Assembly (NCBI GenBank): GCA_029204225.1
Contig: CM055111.1
Location: 45,893,255-45,957,254, forward strand
Source: Diphasiastrum complanatum
Taxonomy: Eukaryota; Streptophyta; Lycopodiopsida; Lycopodiales; Lycopodiaceae
Length of the DNA: 64,000 bases
Direction of reading: 5' to 3'
Each line of letters begins with the position of its first letter. The stretch's first letter is position 1. Below, piece after piece: positions 48,551 to 59,228 of this stretch. Position numbers and translations under genes: made by a program. The notes under the pieces were generated by a model. That model was not told the origin of the DNA, did no database searches, and saw nothing but the letters and a program-made list of their open reading frames with translations.

Positions 48551-49492
48551 GCTCTGATACCACTCTGTTGTATTCTCTTGTGATTAAGTGTAGAATAAGA
48601 AAGAGAACTCAACATGGAAATTTTAATAGGAGCTTTACCAAACTATAGTTTCAGACCTTAACTTAGATCAACAAGAAGAATGTCTTATAGGTGTCAAAGA
48701 CAACCATGAAGGGAGCGAAACAGTTAGGTGTCAGAGACAACCATGCTTCCTTCGAGATTAGACATTCCGAATGGAGCAAGTATCAATGAGAGAGAAAATA
48801 TCAGAAAGCATTCACAGTGGAACATACATAAGAAAATAGAGAATCTGAATTAAGCTATTGTGAATACAACGATCAGATCATGATCCCGTGCCCTAGAATG
48901 GTTCACAATAATAATGCACTATGTGCTCTGATCTTACTTAGCTAGCTATAGATTGAATAACTATCTCTACTTCTTGAATAACTTTCACTCTCTTGGATAT
49001 CTCTAATTCTAAGGATTAAAATAATTAAGATACAATGGAGTTCACGGAGGAACTCTGAATCACGCTAAATTATTCATGTTCTTGTCACTCAGCCATGCAT
49101 TCATCACTCTTCTCACTTATGTAGCTCTTACTTATATTTTGTGAGTTGCCGATATGTATATATACATGGAATAGTTACAATGACTGTGTGGGCAACGAGC
49201 GTGAAACAATGCAGTTACTAAAAGGTACTGAAGTGAACTGTTAACGTAGTCTGCGTCAGACAGGACAAAGCAACTTGACAGGATAGTGATGACGTGGACC
49301 TCAAATTCGAAGACTTCAAAGTTGGAGGAGTTGATGTAGTGGGTTTCTTTCCTTGTCTAACATCAATCCAAGATCTAATCAATCTAGCATCAAAGAGACG
49401 AAGTTAGTTGTCACGCATAGATTCGTTCCCATGAGAGCAATTGTATAGTTCAGATTTCAGCATGAATGGAAGATCCAAATCTAACTCTAACA
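48551..49492 (-). repeat. 5' LTR of copia C10 (48566-49492) and primer site (48551-48562)
   Basis: On the minus strand the LTR starts TGTTAGAGTTAGATTTGG at 49492 and ends CAACA at 48566; three bases later comes TGGTATCAGAGC, the initiator-Met primer site. The LTR is about 927 bp. It contains ATATATACATATCGG with a TATA core near 49155. No second copy is in the window. Confidence 0.8.
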
Positions 49493-49802
49493 TCCATTAA
49501 CCCTAAGCATTAACACTACATCCACTAACACTACGATCCATTAACACTACGATCCACAACACTACGATCCACAACAAGATAGCTTACTTCTCTCTCTCCC
49601 TTTCTCTCTCATAAAAAGTATAACAACATGCAATCCCAATAACAATCAGATCCAACAATTAGCAAAATCCAAAGAAAGCATGAGAGATGGAGGAAAAGTG
49701 ATAGAGATCAAGGACATTCATCAATCCATTTCAGAAGAGAACCAATCTGCTTTATTGAAATGAGAAAATGAACATGTGTAGGAACTCGAGTTGGTCCCTT
49801 TT

Positions 49803-50639
49803 TGTGAAAAAAGCTCAAAAAAGACCAAGAGTGGATCCTAATCTGATCCTCAAGAGGGATTGGTTGTCAGATTACTTGATCTATCAATCTACTTCAGATT
49901 AAGATCAATCTAGATCAATTCTAGACACAAAATCCTAACAAGAACAATCATTAATTGAAGGTAAGTGTACTTTATGGTTTCACACGTGTGAAACACTGTC
50001 TGAGTACGAAATCAAACCTGAAAATCAAGTACACATTGATAGAACCTCAAAACAATCAAAACAAATGTAGACAAATGGAGAGAATCACTCAAAATTGCTT
50101 CCAAAACCAAGATTGGTGTCTCACATTGATTATGGCCAAATGTGGCTCTATATATACAATAAGTGGGATCTCGTGGTACTGATCATCCCTCTGATCCCAC
50201 ATGTGTGAAGGTGCTTTGTCATATGATGATTCATCATGCAAAACTGACACTTGGACAAAACCTTCTATTTTGAGCACTTTTGGTCCATTTTCCTTCTATA
50301 TGGAGATCTACTTGGAAATCTTCTAGAAGTCCAAATTCGCCTACTTCAGCTTATTCCACACGTGTGAGTTGTCCTCTACACATGGGATGTGACACCTAAC
50401 CAAAATATTTGGCTCATGCAATCAATAGATTGATGCCATGCGTCATATATCTAGAAAACTAGTTTTTGGCCTTTTTAGCCACTAGAACATGAATTAAATC
50501 ATATGTACAACCTATATGATTATGGTACATCAAAAGTACACTATTTTCACACGTGGGAACAGGCTCCACACATGTGTAATCATCCTATATACATGATTTT
50601 TGGCCTCTACCAAGCTTATTTTTGCATTTTTCACACTCC
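49803..50639 (-). repeat. 3' LTR of copia C11, inverted homologue of the C6 LTR
   Basis: Minus strand: polypurine-like TTTTTGAGGAG (50640-50650), then TGTGAAAAATGCAAAAATAAGC, ending TTTTTTCACA at 49803. It aligns with 35604-36435 throughout, including the TTTCACACGTGTGAAA palindrome (about 49978-49993). Confidence 0.9.
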
Positions 50640-51950
50640 TCAAAAATCTAGCTTGGTAAATCTAGCTTGATGGAAAACATGATGATCTTGAACTTGACTC
50701 CATGGGCTGAATTGGTCTTTGTTGGTTCAAAAGATGTTAAGATCAACCAATGAGCTTGATGTTGATCTGAAATCACCATATCCATGATAGTGCTTCTTTG
50801 ATGTTGACATCTTTGATGAGCTTGAGAGCTTTGCACCATCCTAGCACCTCCAAAATTGATTCCTTCCAATTTTCATGGAGATGATTGACCTTGAGGCTTG
50901 CTCCTTCTTCATGTGCATGCTCCTTCATGAGAAAATAAAGATTTCTTCTTGATTTATTAGGATCACAAAGATCTAACATCATGTTACCACGATCTAGAGA
51001 ATTAGACTCATCCAAATTGGCAAGACTATGCATGCTATAATAACAAAGTGTTTGCACCATATCTTCATGCTTGTTTACCATGCTAATCTCAGATCCTATG
51101 AGGCTAAATACTTTATTATGGAGATAAGTGTCTTTATAAGATGATTCACTTACTCTCATAAAGAGTTTACAATTGCCTCAATACAAATTTTCAAACTATG
51201 AGTGAACAAATCACTTTTGCTCTTGCATGACTCAAGAGCATACATTTGATGAAATAACCATTTACTTTCTAATTGATTTAAAATCAATTTCAATCTTTTA
51301 AGAACATCATCTATGTTCTCAAGAGAGACTTCATACTCAACTAGTATGGCTTTACTCCAATTTTGAGATGCAATGATCTCACTAAAGCAAATTGATTTAT
51401 CAAATGACATAAGAGAAGTAAGTATGAGATGTATACCACATGAGATATGCTCCTCTTTTCCTTGAAATGTGAGCCACATGGATTCAACCATATTTCTTGA
51501 GTTTATTTTTGGAATCACAATTTGAGAAGGTCTCTCCTCCTCAATCCTTGGCACACTTGAACCTTGAGAAGGATTCTCCTCCTCAATCCTAAGCACATTT
51601 GAACCTTGAGATGACTCCTTAAGATCCTCTTCATGGTGCTCCTTTTTGATGGAAATCTAAGACCTTCATGTCTCATAATGATCACAACAAGTATGACCAT
51701 TCAATATGCACTTCCTATGATTATCAAGATTACTTATGCTAGAAACATAAGTCCAAAAATCACCACAACTTGGCATGATTTTTCCAATATTGAAATCAAA
51801 AGGTATTTCCATCTCAATAAGGCTAACTACTTGCTTATGGATATAAGTGTCCACTTTGGATGCTTCACTTATTCTCATAAGAAGTTTATAACTTGCCTTT
51901 AGGATTGAAAACATACAATTTTCATCTTTATGAATGAACACATCATTCAT
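50640..51950 (-). mobile_element. 3' part of non-autonomous copia C11 with two DTYIH domain copies
   Basis: Minus-strand open stretches: 51950-51666 (domain copy: NDVFIHKDENCMFSILKASY, LMRISEASKVDTYIHKQVVS), then a 14-residue tandem repeat (SQGSNVLRIEEENP / SQGSSVPRIEEERP), then GIHLILTSLMSF and WLFHQMYALESCKSKSDLF. After a frame change at 51156 comes a second copy (MRVSESSYKDTYLHNKVFSL), followed by HSLANLDESNSLDRGNMMLD and ENWKESILEVLGWCKALKLI. The frame reaches to 180 bp from the polypurine tract. No RT, RNase H or integrase is present. The function is unknown. Confidence 0.55.
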
Positions 51951-52709
51951 GATCTTATTGAAACCAAAAGATCGTACATTATGAAGATATTTCCATTTCC
52001 TTGTCTTCTAACTAATGTAAGCTTACAAGGAAAACATGCTTTGCTATACTTTAAGGCATCACACTCAACTAGTATTGCCTTAAGCCACCTTTGAGATACA
52101 AAAACATGCATTCAATCACTTCCAACTCTCACTCACACGTGTGGGAAGTATTCAAAAAATAATCTAAGTAAAAACAAGCTGCTCTCCTTGGGTAGAGAGA
52201 GAAAATGCATCAAGAGCTCTCGGGTAGAGAGAGAAAGCTAGATATCCAATAACTCACAAAATCCATGAAATCACCAAATCAATTAACTTCAAAATGAGGT
52301 GTACAATGATACTAGTAGGTCCACGAGCTACCACTATGCTTAACTATGATTGGACCACATTTTGTCACCTCTTGATCCTATTGGATCATTGATCTATGCA
52401 CCTCTTAATTCTATTGGACTATATTCAAGCACACCTCAATTTCCTATTGGACCTCACAAGGTTCCATCTCTATATCCTATTGGACCTCTTGGAATTCATC
52501 AAAAAAAAACTTTACACTTGTCTACACTCTAATTAGCAAGTGTTTAGCCTCTTACTCTATTTTGGCTCAATAGTGGCATTACAAGTGGAAATGCATAATT
52601 TGCCATCTATGCCAAATTTATTCCTATCAACATCCTACACCTAGATGCTTGATGTAAAAAACATAAGACCCCTATATCTAACATAGATAATCTTTTTCAA
52701 TTCTTCACA
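51951..52709. other. Unassigned region with CCTATTGGACC repeats
   Basis: There is no gene. One TCACACGTGTGGGAAG lies at about 52130. The phrase CCTATTGGA(C/T)C recurs five times between 52375 and 52495. The minus-strand text from 52632 (TGTTGATAGGAATAAATTTGG) could start an LTR, but no partner is seen. Confidence 0.4.
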
Positions 52710-52813
52710 ATATTGATAGTGGAGCCTCTTCACATATGTGTAGCTCCAAGGACTCTTTCTCTTCTATTGCACCTTATGATGGAGTCAAGAAATCAATATA
52801 CACTGCAAATGAT
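52710..52813 (+). repeat. 104-bp exact direct repeat, copy 2
   Basis: Identical to 40364-40467. Confidence 0.97.
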
Positions 52814-54142
52814 TTTGAATGTCCTATTGAAGGCATAGGGAACATTCCCTTGATGCTTGCATCCTCTAAAGTTCTTTCTCTCTCTAAAGTTCTTTATGTA
52901 CCTAAGCTTACCAAGAATCTTATTAGTGTTGGCCAATTGCTTGATAATGGCCTTGATGTAAAATTCAATGTTGATACTTGCACTATCAAGAAGAATGATG
53001 AGATACTTGCATTAGGATCTAGATTTGCTGGCATCAATAAACTAGATCCAAATGAGTATGTGAATGCTTGTAATATTGCTCTTGTGAACAAGCTCTCTAT
53101 GGAGGAATTATGGCATAGGAGGTTGGGACATCCCAACTACAAATCCATGCTCTCTATGATCAAAGAAGCCAAAGCTATTGGCTTGCCAAAGTCACTCTCC
53201 AAGAAGATCAAGCCTTGTGAGGCTTGTGCTATTGCTAAATCTCACAAAAAGCCATTTACAAGATCTTCTATCAAAAGCAAACATCCTTTGGAGTTAATCC
53301 ACTCGGATGTGCATTTCTCATCAACTACAAGCAAGGGAGGAGCCACTTGTTTTGTTACTTTCATTGATGATTACACAAGATTCACTTGGATATATCTTCT
53401 TGCTTCTAAATCTATGGTGTTTGATCATTTCCTTATTTTCAAAGCTTATGTAGAGAAGCAATTCTCATTCAAGATTAAAGCTCTTAGAAGTGATGGAGGT
53501 GGTGAAAATATCTCCAATAAATTTCAAGATTTTTGTGAGCTTGAAGGCATTAAAAGAGAGTTTTCTTGTGCCTACTCTCCATCTCAAAATGGAGTGGCCA
53601 AGAGAAAGAATATATCTCTATGTAAATGTGCAAAATCTATGAGAATTGAGACATCTTTGCCCAAAGTTTTTTGGGGAGAAGCCATTAATTGTGCAAATTA
53701 TCTTTGCAATAGGCTCCCACATATAGCTCTAGGAGGAAAGTAACCATATGGAATCTTATTTTTGAAGAAGCCTAAGGTTGATCACCTTAGAGTTTTTGGA
53801 TGCTTATGCTTTGTCCATATTTTCTTGGAAACAAGGAAGAAGGAAGATCCTAGTGCATGCAAAGGGATCATGGTTGGATACTCATCCACCAAGAAGGCCT
53901 ATAGAGTCTTTATACTCTCTACTTCTCAAGTTATTGAAAGTAGAGATGTTGTCTTTCATGAAGATCAACACTCATCTTTTGAAGAGGCCGAGATCAAGAA
54001 ATCTATGGATGCATCATCAATTATTGATTTTGAAGACAATTATGATGTGATGGAGTCGAGATTTGAAGAAGACTCTCGTCGGATTTTCTCACCAAGAAGA
54101 TCCATGAGACTAAATAGTGTTTGTACTATTTTTGGCAATTAG
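52710..54142 (+). pseudogene. Protease to integrase of copia C7 (3' half)
   Basis: Continues C7 from the 104-bp repeat. Protease IDSGASSHMCSS; GAG-pre-integrase ELWHRRLGHPNYKSM (about 53110) and CEACAIAKSHKKPF. Integrase core: HSDVHFSST, FVTFIDDYTRFTW, LRSDGGGENIS and SPSQNGVAKRKNIS. The last should be NGVAERKN, so the catalytic Glu has become Lys (codon AAG at 53600-53602). It is open for 335 codons, then a TAA at 53741 and a frame step, then VFGCLCFVHIFLE, GIMVGYSSTKKAYRV and PRRSMRLNS. It ends at 54142 without RT. Confidence 0.92.
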
Positions 54143-54654
54143 ATAAGTTGATGATGTCGGATTTGGACCCATTCTAATTGGCTAAACTTGATACATTGCA
54201 TGAAGTATCTAGAAGTTTCCAATTTAGGTCAAGTTCAGGACAAGTGGCCAAATGACACCTTGGAAGCTATAAATAGTTGTAGTTGTGTAGAGAAATAATC
54301 ATCAAAGTTTTTTTTTTTGGTGGAGAATTCAACTCTTGTGTTTCTATGTCCATCTCATGTGTATTTCTCTTGATATCTTGGTTTTCTGTGTAGACAGTTG
54401 ATTTTATCATAGATCTAGCTTCCACACGTGTGAAGTAGGCTGCTACTATTGTACAAATATGGACAATAACTTACTGTATTTTCATTCTTATGATTAGATC
54501 TTAGTGATTTATGCAATTCTAGCATGCTAAAATTGATTATTTCTATCTTGTAGATAAAACTAGATGTGGATCCAAATTCGGTTGATCTTTAGGTGCTTGA
54601 GGCCTCTCCTCCACACCTACAACAATATCCATCACATTAGAGGAGTTCTCAATA
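54143..54654. other. LTR-like tail after C7
   Basis: No gene. TGTCGGATTTGG (about 54154) to CACCTACAACA (about 54629), with a TATAAATAG box at 54270 and a CACACGTGTG at 54423, looks like a short LTR of about 475 bp. No second copy or target duplication supports it. Confidence 0.35.
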
Positions 54655-54669
54655 TCAAAAAGACCCTTT
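54655..54669 (+). repeat. Left terminal inverted repeat
   Basis: TCAAAAAGACCCTTT; matches the right end over 15 of 15 bases. The bases further inward diverge. Confidence 0.6.
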
Positions 54670-55100
54670 GTAAAGATAATTTTATTTTTTTTCTTTAGTT
54701 TCGACCGTCACCAGGCCCAATCAAAATGCACAGATTTGAAATCTACGTAACGTAGTTCATATTAACTAAAAAATAAAAATGCAACATAGAAAACTTTGAA
54801 ATTTGTGTCCAGACAGCATGGACGTATCCCATTGGTTTCTTTTTCCTGCCCGACACGTGCTAATCTGCCCGACGTCAATATCTCAAGTTAAATTTACTTT
54901 ACTATGCTGGTTAGTATAATGAAAATTTCTAACTATACTAGTTACATTTATAGAAATATAGTATGTACAGTTACATAAAATATGGTATATGCAGTAACTG
55001 TGACTATGTTGGCATTCACATTAGATTAAATGTGATACGAAAAATTAAAATCAAGTAACATATCAGAGAGATTTTTGGCGCCCAAGCTTTGAAAATAGCA

Positions 55101-56472
55101 ATGGCGAGGAGACCTAGATCTACAATCGATTTTGTGATTCTTTACAATGAGAAAGATGAAGCTGATAACTGGAAGCCAACAAAATATACGAAGAAATCAT
55201 GGGTATTGTTGCATCCATCATCAAAGGGCAATTTTCGACAAAAGAAAAAGCAAAAATGACTTACAAATCTTATTGGAAAGCAAAAATTTTAGAGTTTAAG
55301 ACTACCCCGGGAGGTCAATCGATATCAGAAGTCTTAGTGCAACATGTATATATGCATTCAGAAATCAAAGTACATGATATCAATTCTCATGATCATCAAA
55401 AATGTAATTGTAAGTATATCAAAACATATGCACTCTACAACAATCATAGGTGATTTTCTTTATTGATACTCTTCAGATTATGATTTAAATGCTTCAACAT
55501 TGTTTTTTTCTTTCAGATTTATATCCATCATGCATAAGTGAATGGGAGCCCACACAATCACTTGCAGGAATATTAGACGTGATTCACTCTGATGTTGAAA
55601 AGCTACAATACAGAGGAAGAAGTCCAAAGGGACTTGCAGATTGTGGTATCTATTTTTATGAATCTTTATATATGCCACAAACAGATGGAGGTTTTGGCAA
55701 GCTCGAAGCAATTCCATTGCCTAGTTTTCAAAGTGATGAGTGGCCTACTCCTGACAACATTGTTTCTGAATCCTTGAGATGCAAGCTACTCATTGATAAT
55801 AAAAATGCTATGAAGATAAGCACAGCCTCGAAAATTGTTCACCTAAGTTGGTTTATCTCATTGCATACATTTGTTGATTTCTTCTCGAGTGCTAGTGTTC
55901 GTAGGACACCAACTTTATTTGTTTGCAAGGATTTACCAGATGAGACTTTGTCAGATCTCATGGATCAAGGCTGAGATAGTAAAACAAATAATGACATAGA
56001 ATGCAGGATTAAAAAGTCCTCAATGATCTTTCGTTATCATATCGAAAAGCAAATGGTCAGTCTCCCATTTAGCTACCAGAGATACAAGAAAATTGAAGGC
56101 ACATGGCTACCACTGGATCAAGACTTTGAACTAAATGGTCACACAAACCGAATGGAGATAAGCATTATCTACAATGAGAAATATTTGACTATGGTTAAGG
56201 TGGAAGAGCACTGGAAGCTTGATTTTATCATAACAGAGCTCATGCTATTACAAACCAATCTACCAACATATTTCAGATTTATCATCAACGGAAGACTCGT
56301 AAGTACTTTATGTTTATTGCCATTTCAAAATAGAACAAAATAATAGAAAATGTCATCATTTACAATTGCATATTCACTAATATTTGCCGTGTCACAGATG
56401 CGAAAAAGACAGGAGCTGATAACGTGCTGCAAAGATCTACCTACAACAATCACCATTGTGGGAGAACAATAG
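55101..56472 (+). pseudogene. Transposon gene 1 (orphan protein, three exons)
   Basis: Exon 1 begins at ATG 55101 (MARRPRSTIDFVILYNEKDE). A one-base loss near 55163 moves it to the frame LEANKIYEEIMGIVASIIKG, which runs to the donor GTAAGT at 55410. Exon 2 (55517-56298) follows the acceptor TTTCAG and reads YLYPSCISEWEPTQSLAGIL, ADCGIYFYESLYMPQTDGGF, one TGA (55972-55974) and, in the same frame, MIFRYHIEKQMVSLPFSYQR and INGRL. Exon 3 (56398-56472) ends EQ-stop. The splice phases fit. AATAAA follows at 56519. A cluster HDHQKC...C hints at metal binding. I do not recognise the family. It is convergent with gene 2, 195 bp away. Confidence 0.6.
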
Positions 56473-56667
56473 TTTCAAATAAACTTTAGTAAAAATCTGT
56501 GTATACACCCTTTCATTCAATAAATGAAAGCCTAAGTTGGGCATCTATACATGTATTTTGTGTTCCCAAATTTATAAACTGGAGCAGCATTTGATATATC
56601 AATGTATATTTTTCTATGAAGTCTATACATGTATTTTTGTTCTATGTTATCTATATTTTTTCTGATC

Positions 56668-58397
56668 TTAATTTAGTAGTACTACGTCATCCTTTGCACC
56701 ATCATCAATAATGGGAGGCTGAAGCCTTGCCCGAGCCAGTATACTCAGGATAATTTCTTGTCTAAATCTATACACCTGGCTTGATGTGTACTCAGGAAGT
56801 GTAAACTGCAAAATAGAACATTCATGTATTAGTAATGGCCAATAACATCACCAGAATAGAAAACTAATCATGATTCCAAAATAAGAATAAACATAATTTA
56901 TTACCTTAGAAATATTGACATCTTGTTGAAGGATGAACCACTCAAAAAACAGCTTGACATTGTACAATGTGTACCACCCACAGCTGAATGAATCATTTTG
57001 CTGGGGTGACTGCAATTAATTCAGCACACAAGAAATCAATTATCAAACATAATGAATTAGATTGAAAATATTTCGTTAGAATACTGATTTCAAAATGCTA
57101 TTAAGAAAGACAGAGTTTACCTCCAAGTTGACGATCTGCCAGTCCACGGAATGGGGAACGTCTGTAGGAATATATTTACTTAGATATGGAATGAATATAT
57201 CTACATCCTTATGCGTATTTCTCGCCGAATTCATCTTGACACAAGAACATTTAATAATATTATTTATAGGTCTCTTAATAGAGATCAGGTTTAAACTCCA
57301 GTGGTCACTGCAAAATAAGATTGAAAGTAGTTTAGCGACAATTTTGAGAACTATTTAAATTGAAAATGTCAATGTTAATGCATAAAACAGGAAGAAGCAC
57401 TTAATATATCTTACTTGGTATGATAAGGAATGACCAAATACTTTGTTGCTGGTGTGAATCCACTTGTCAGACACTGTGACAATGTGTCATTATTCTCCTT
57501 GAAGGCCTGGAGCAGAAAGTTACTCAGCACCAGCAACTCGTTTGATGAATCTCTTGCAATGTCAAATTGCAAGAGTGTTAGCCCGGACTCTATCACAGGA
57601 TCACTGATAGAAGCCCCTCTGTCTTTGAGATCGAGACAATCTTGAACTCCAAAATTAATACTAAAATCAAGTTCTTCTAGTCTAAAACAAAAAGGAGTAT
57701 CAATTGTATCTATAGCATCCGATATGTCTTTCTCAAATTTAAGATAATCATCCAAATCTATATATGTATAGAAATTAGGAGGAGGAGGAGGAGGTGGAAG
57801 TGTAGTATCTACAACAATTATAGGAGTATCCAAAATAGAGGTAGCTATATTTACAGCATTATCAACAGCAGCATTATCTACAATGGATTCTGGGATAGGC
57901 TTCACTTTCTTAGGAGCACGCTTGGGGGCTGTCTGCTTCCTAGGACGTTTCGTAGGAAGATGAGTCCTATCTACAGGAGTTGGTCTAGGAGCAGCAGGCT
58001 GAGACACGTGTAACCTACAGTACCTATCCCTCATTCTCATCAGAAGCTGAAAATCCTTGGGCATTATGGTAACCCTCTTGGTATGGATGGCAAGCAAAAA
58101 AGAATCCTAAAAAAAAAGAATAATATAATCTTCAGCAGCCTCCTGAATGCACTGAAGAGCACTCGGTGTGAATATAACATGCTGTTTGAGATCATTTCTT
58201 GTTATGTTCCGGACAGCACGGTAGAATGGAGCTCTTGGGATCAACAGAGCTATTTACCTCTGATACTTGCGTATCTCAGAGAGCCACCTACTACGGTTGC
58301 GCATTCTAGGTCTAGCAGGGGGTGTGATGGCAACCGTAGGATATGAGGATGAGCCAGGAGAGAAGAAGTCTCTCCTTGTCTGCTTTCTCCTATCCAT
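56668..58397 (-). pseudogene. Transposon gene 2: histone H3-like fold joined to Ulp1-type cysteine protease
   Basis: Four exons on the minus strand: 58397-57415, 57307-57121, 57009-56905 and 56805-56668, all with GT-AG borders and matching phases (about 470 codons). N-terminus: MDRRKQT (compare ARTKQT), then WLSEIRKYQR, IALLIPRAPFYRAV, SALQCIQEAAEDY and AIHTKRVTIMPKDFQL, the H3 alpha-N to alpha-3 order with loop 1 one residue longer, as in CenH3. Then a basic stretch KRPRKQTAPKRAPKKVK, a seven-Pro run and a linker. Exons 2-3 have HWSLNLISIKRP and QQNDSFSCGWYTLYNVKLFF: His, Gln and Cys of Ulp1/SENP, with Asn (VKMNS) where Asp is expected. Stops at 58254-58256 and 58107-58109 break the histone part. 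Confidence 0.78.
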
Positions 58398-59228
58398 GGG
58401 CATGAACTATGTGATAGTGGACTTGTGCATGAAGGTTAGGATGAGAAGGAAGGGATGATAAAGAACTCGCAGAGGACTGCTATGTACGGACAGAATGTAC
58501 AGTATATTGGACCTATGCGAGCCGAATATCAGAGAGAACGATTAGATTTGAGGAAAGACACACAAGTGCAATATGGGGTGACACGTAGGAAGACGTATCG
58601 GACCTGTGCACATGGAAGGTAGTAGGAGAAATTTTGATTGTGAAGGGCGCGCACAAATGCGATATGCGGAGCGAAAAAAAAAGTGAAAAAAATTCATCGA
58701 AATTTGTGATTTTATATCGGGGTTCGCACGTCGAAAGAACGTCTTGTCACACGTGTGAGAGTTGTACGGACAAATGCGAGAGCGACATGTGTCACCCTGT
58801 CACACTACACATGTGGGATTTGTACGATCGAATGCGAGAGTGACACGTGTTTATGAGCAATTGAATGAACACGCAACATGTGTCTAAGTGTCATTTCACA
58901 CGTGTGCAGGTGTCATCTCACACGTGCCTGCACCTGTTGTCGAATTGAAAGTAGACATGTGTCATAAGTCCATTGACCACATGTGCAAAAATTTAGTATA
59001 AATGACACGAAAATCGAATAATTTTTTACCTTTTGCGTTCTCAAAATTTGTGACATATCGCTTTTGTGCGCGCTCATTGCTGTCCGTTTGCTTGCAAATA
59101 TACCTACTCGCGCACAAGTGCGATATTCTGTATCTGTCTGCCGTACATATCCATCTTCTACGCCATTTTGATAGTTAGTTTTGGTTCAGTTCTCCCGCAA
59201 GCACAAGTGCGATATTCACGCTACTGCC
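58398..59228. promoter_or_regulatory. Shared upstream region of genes 2 and 3 with repeated motifs
   Basis: 831 bp between divergent starts. The motif CACAARTGCGATAT recurs at 58561 (degenerate), 58651, 59111 and 59201, and in inverse orientation at 59052-59073. Shorter AATGCGAGAGYGACAYGTG units lie at 58772 and 58831. CACGTGTG-type palindromes are frequent (58748, 58781, 58843, 58897, 58919). It is probably a bidirectional promoter or binding array for the transposase. Confidence 0.6.

Noticed and set aside
54154-54629. Solo LTR after C7
   Set aside because: TG...CA ends and a TATA box exist, but flanking 5-mers do not match and no second copy is present.
58107-58256. Intron removing both stops of the histone part of gene 2
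   Set aside because: A GTAAAT donor and TTTTAG acceptor exist at the two stops, but splicing would remove the recognisable H3 helices and shift the frame.
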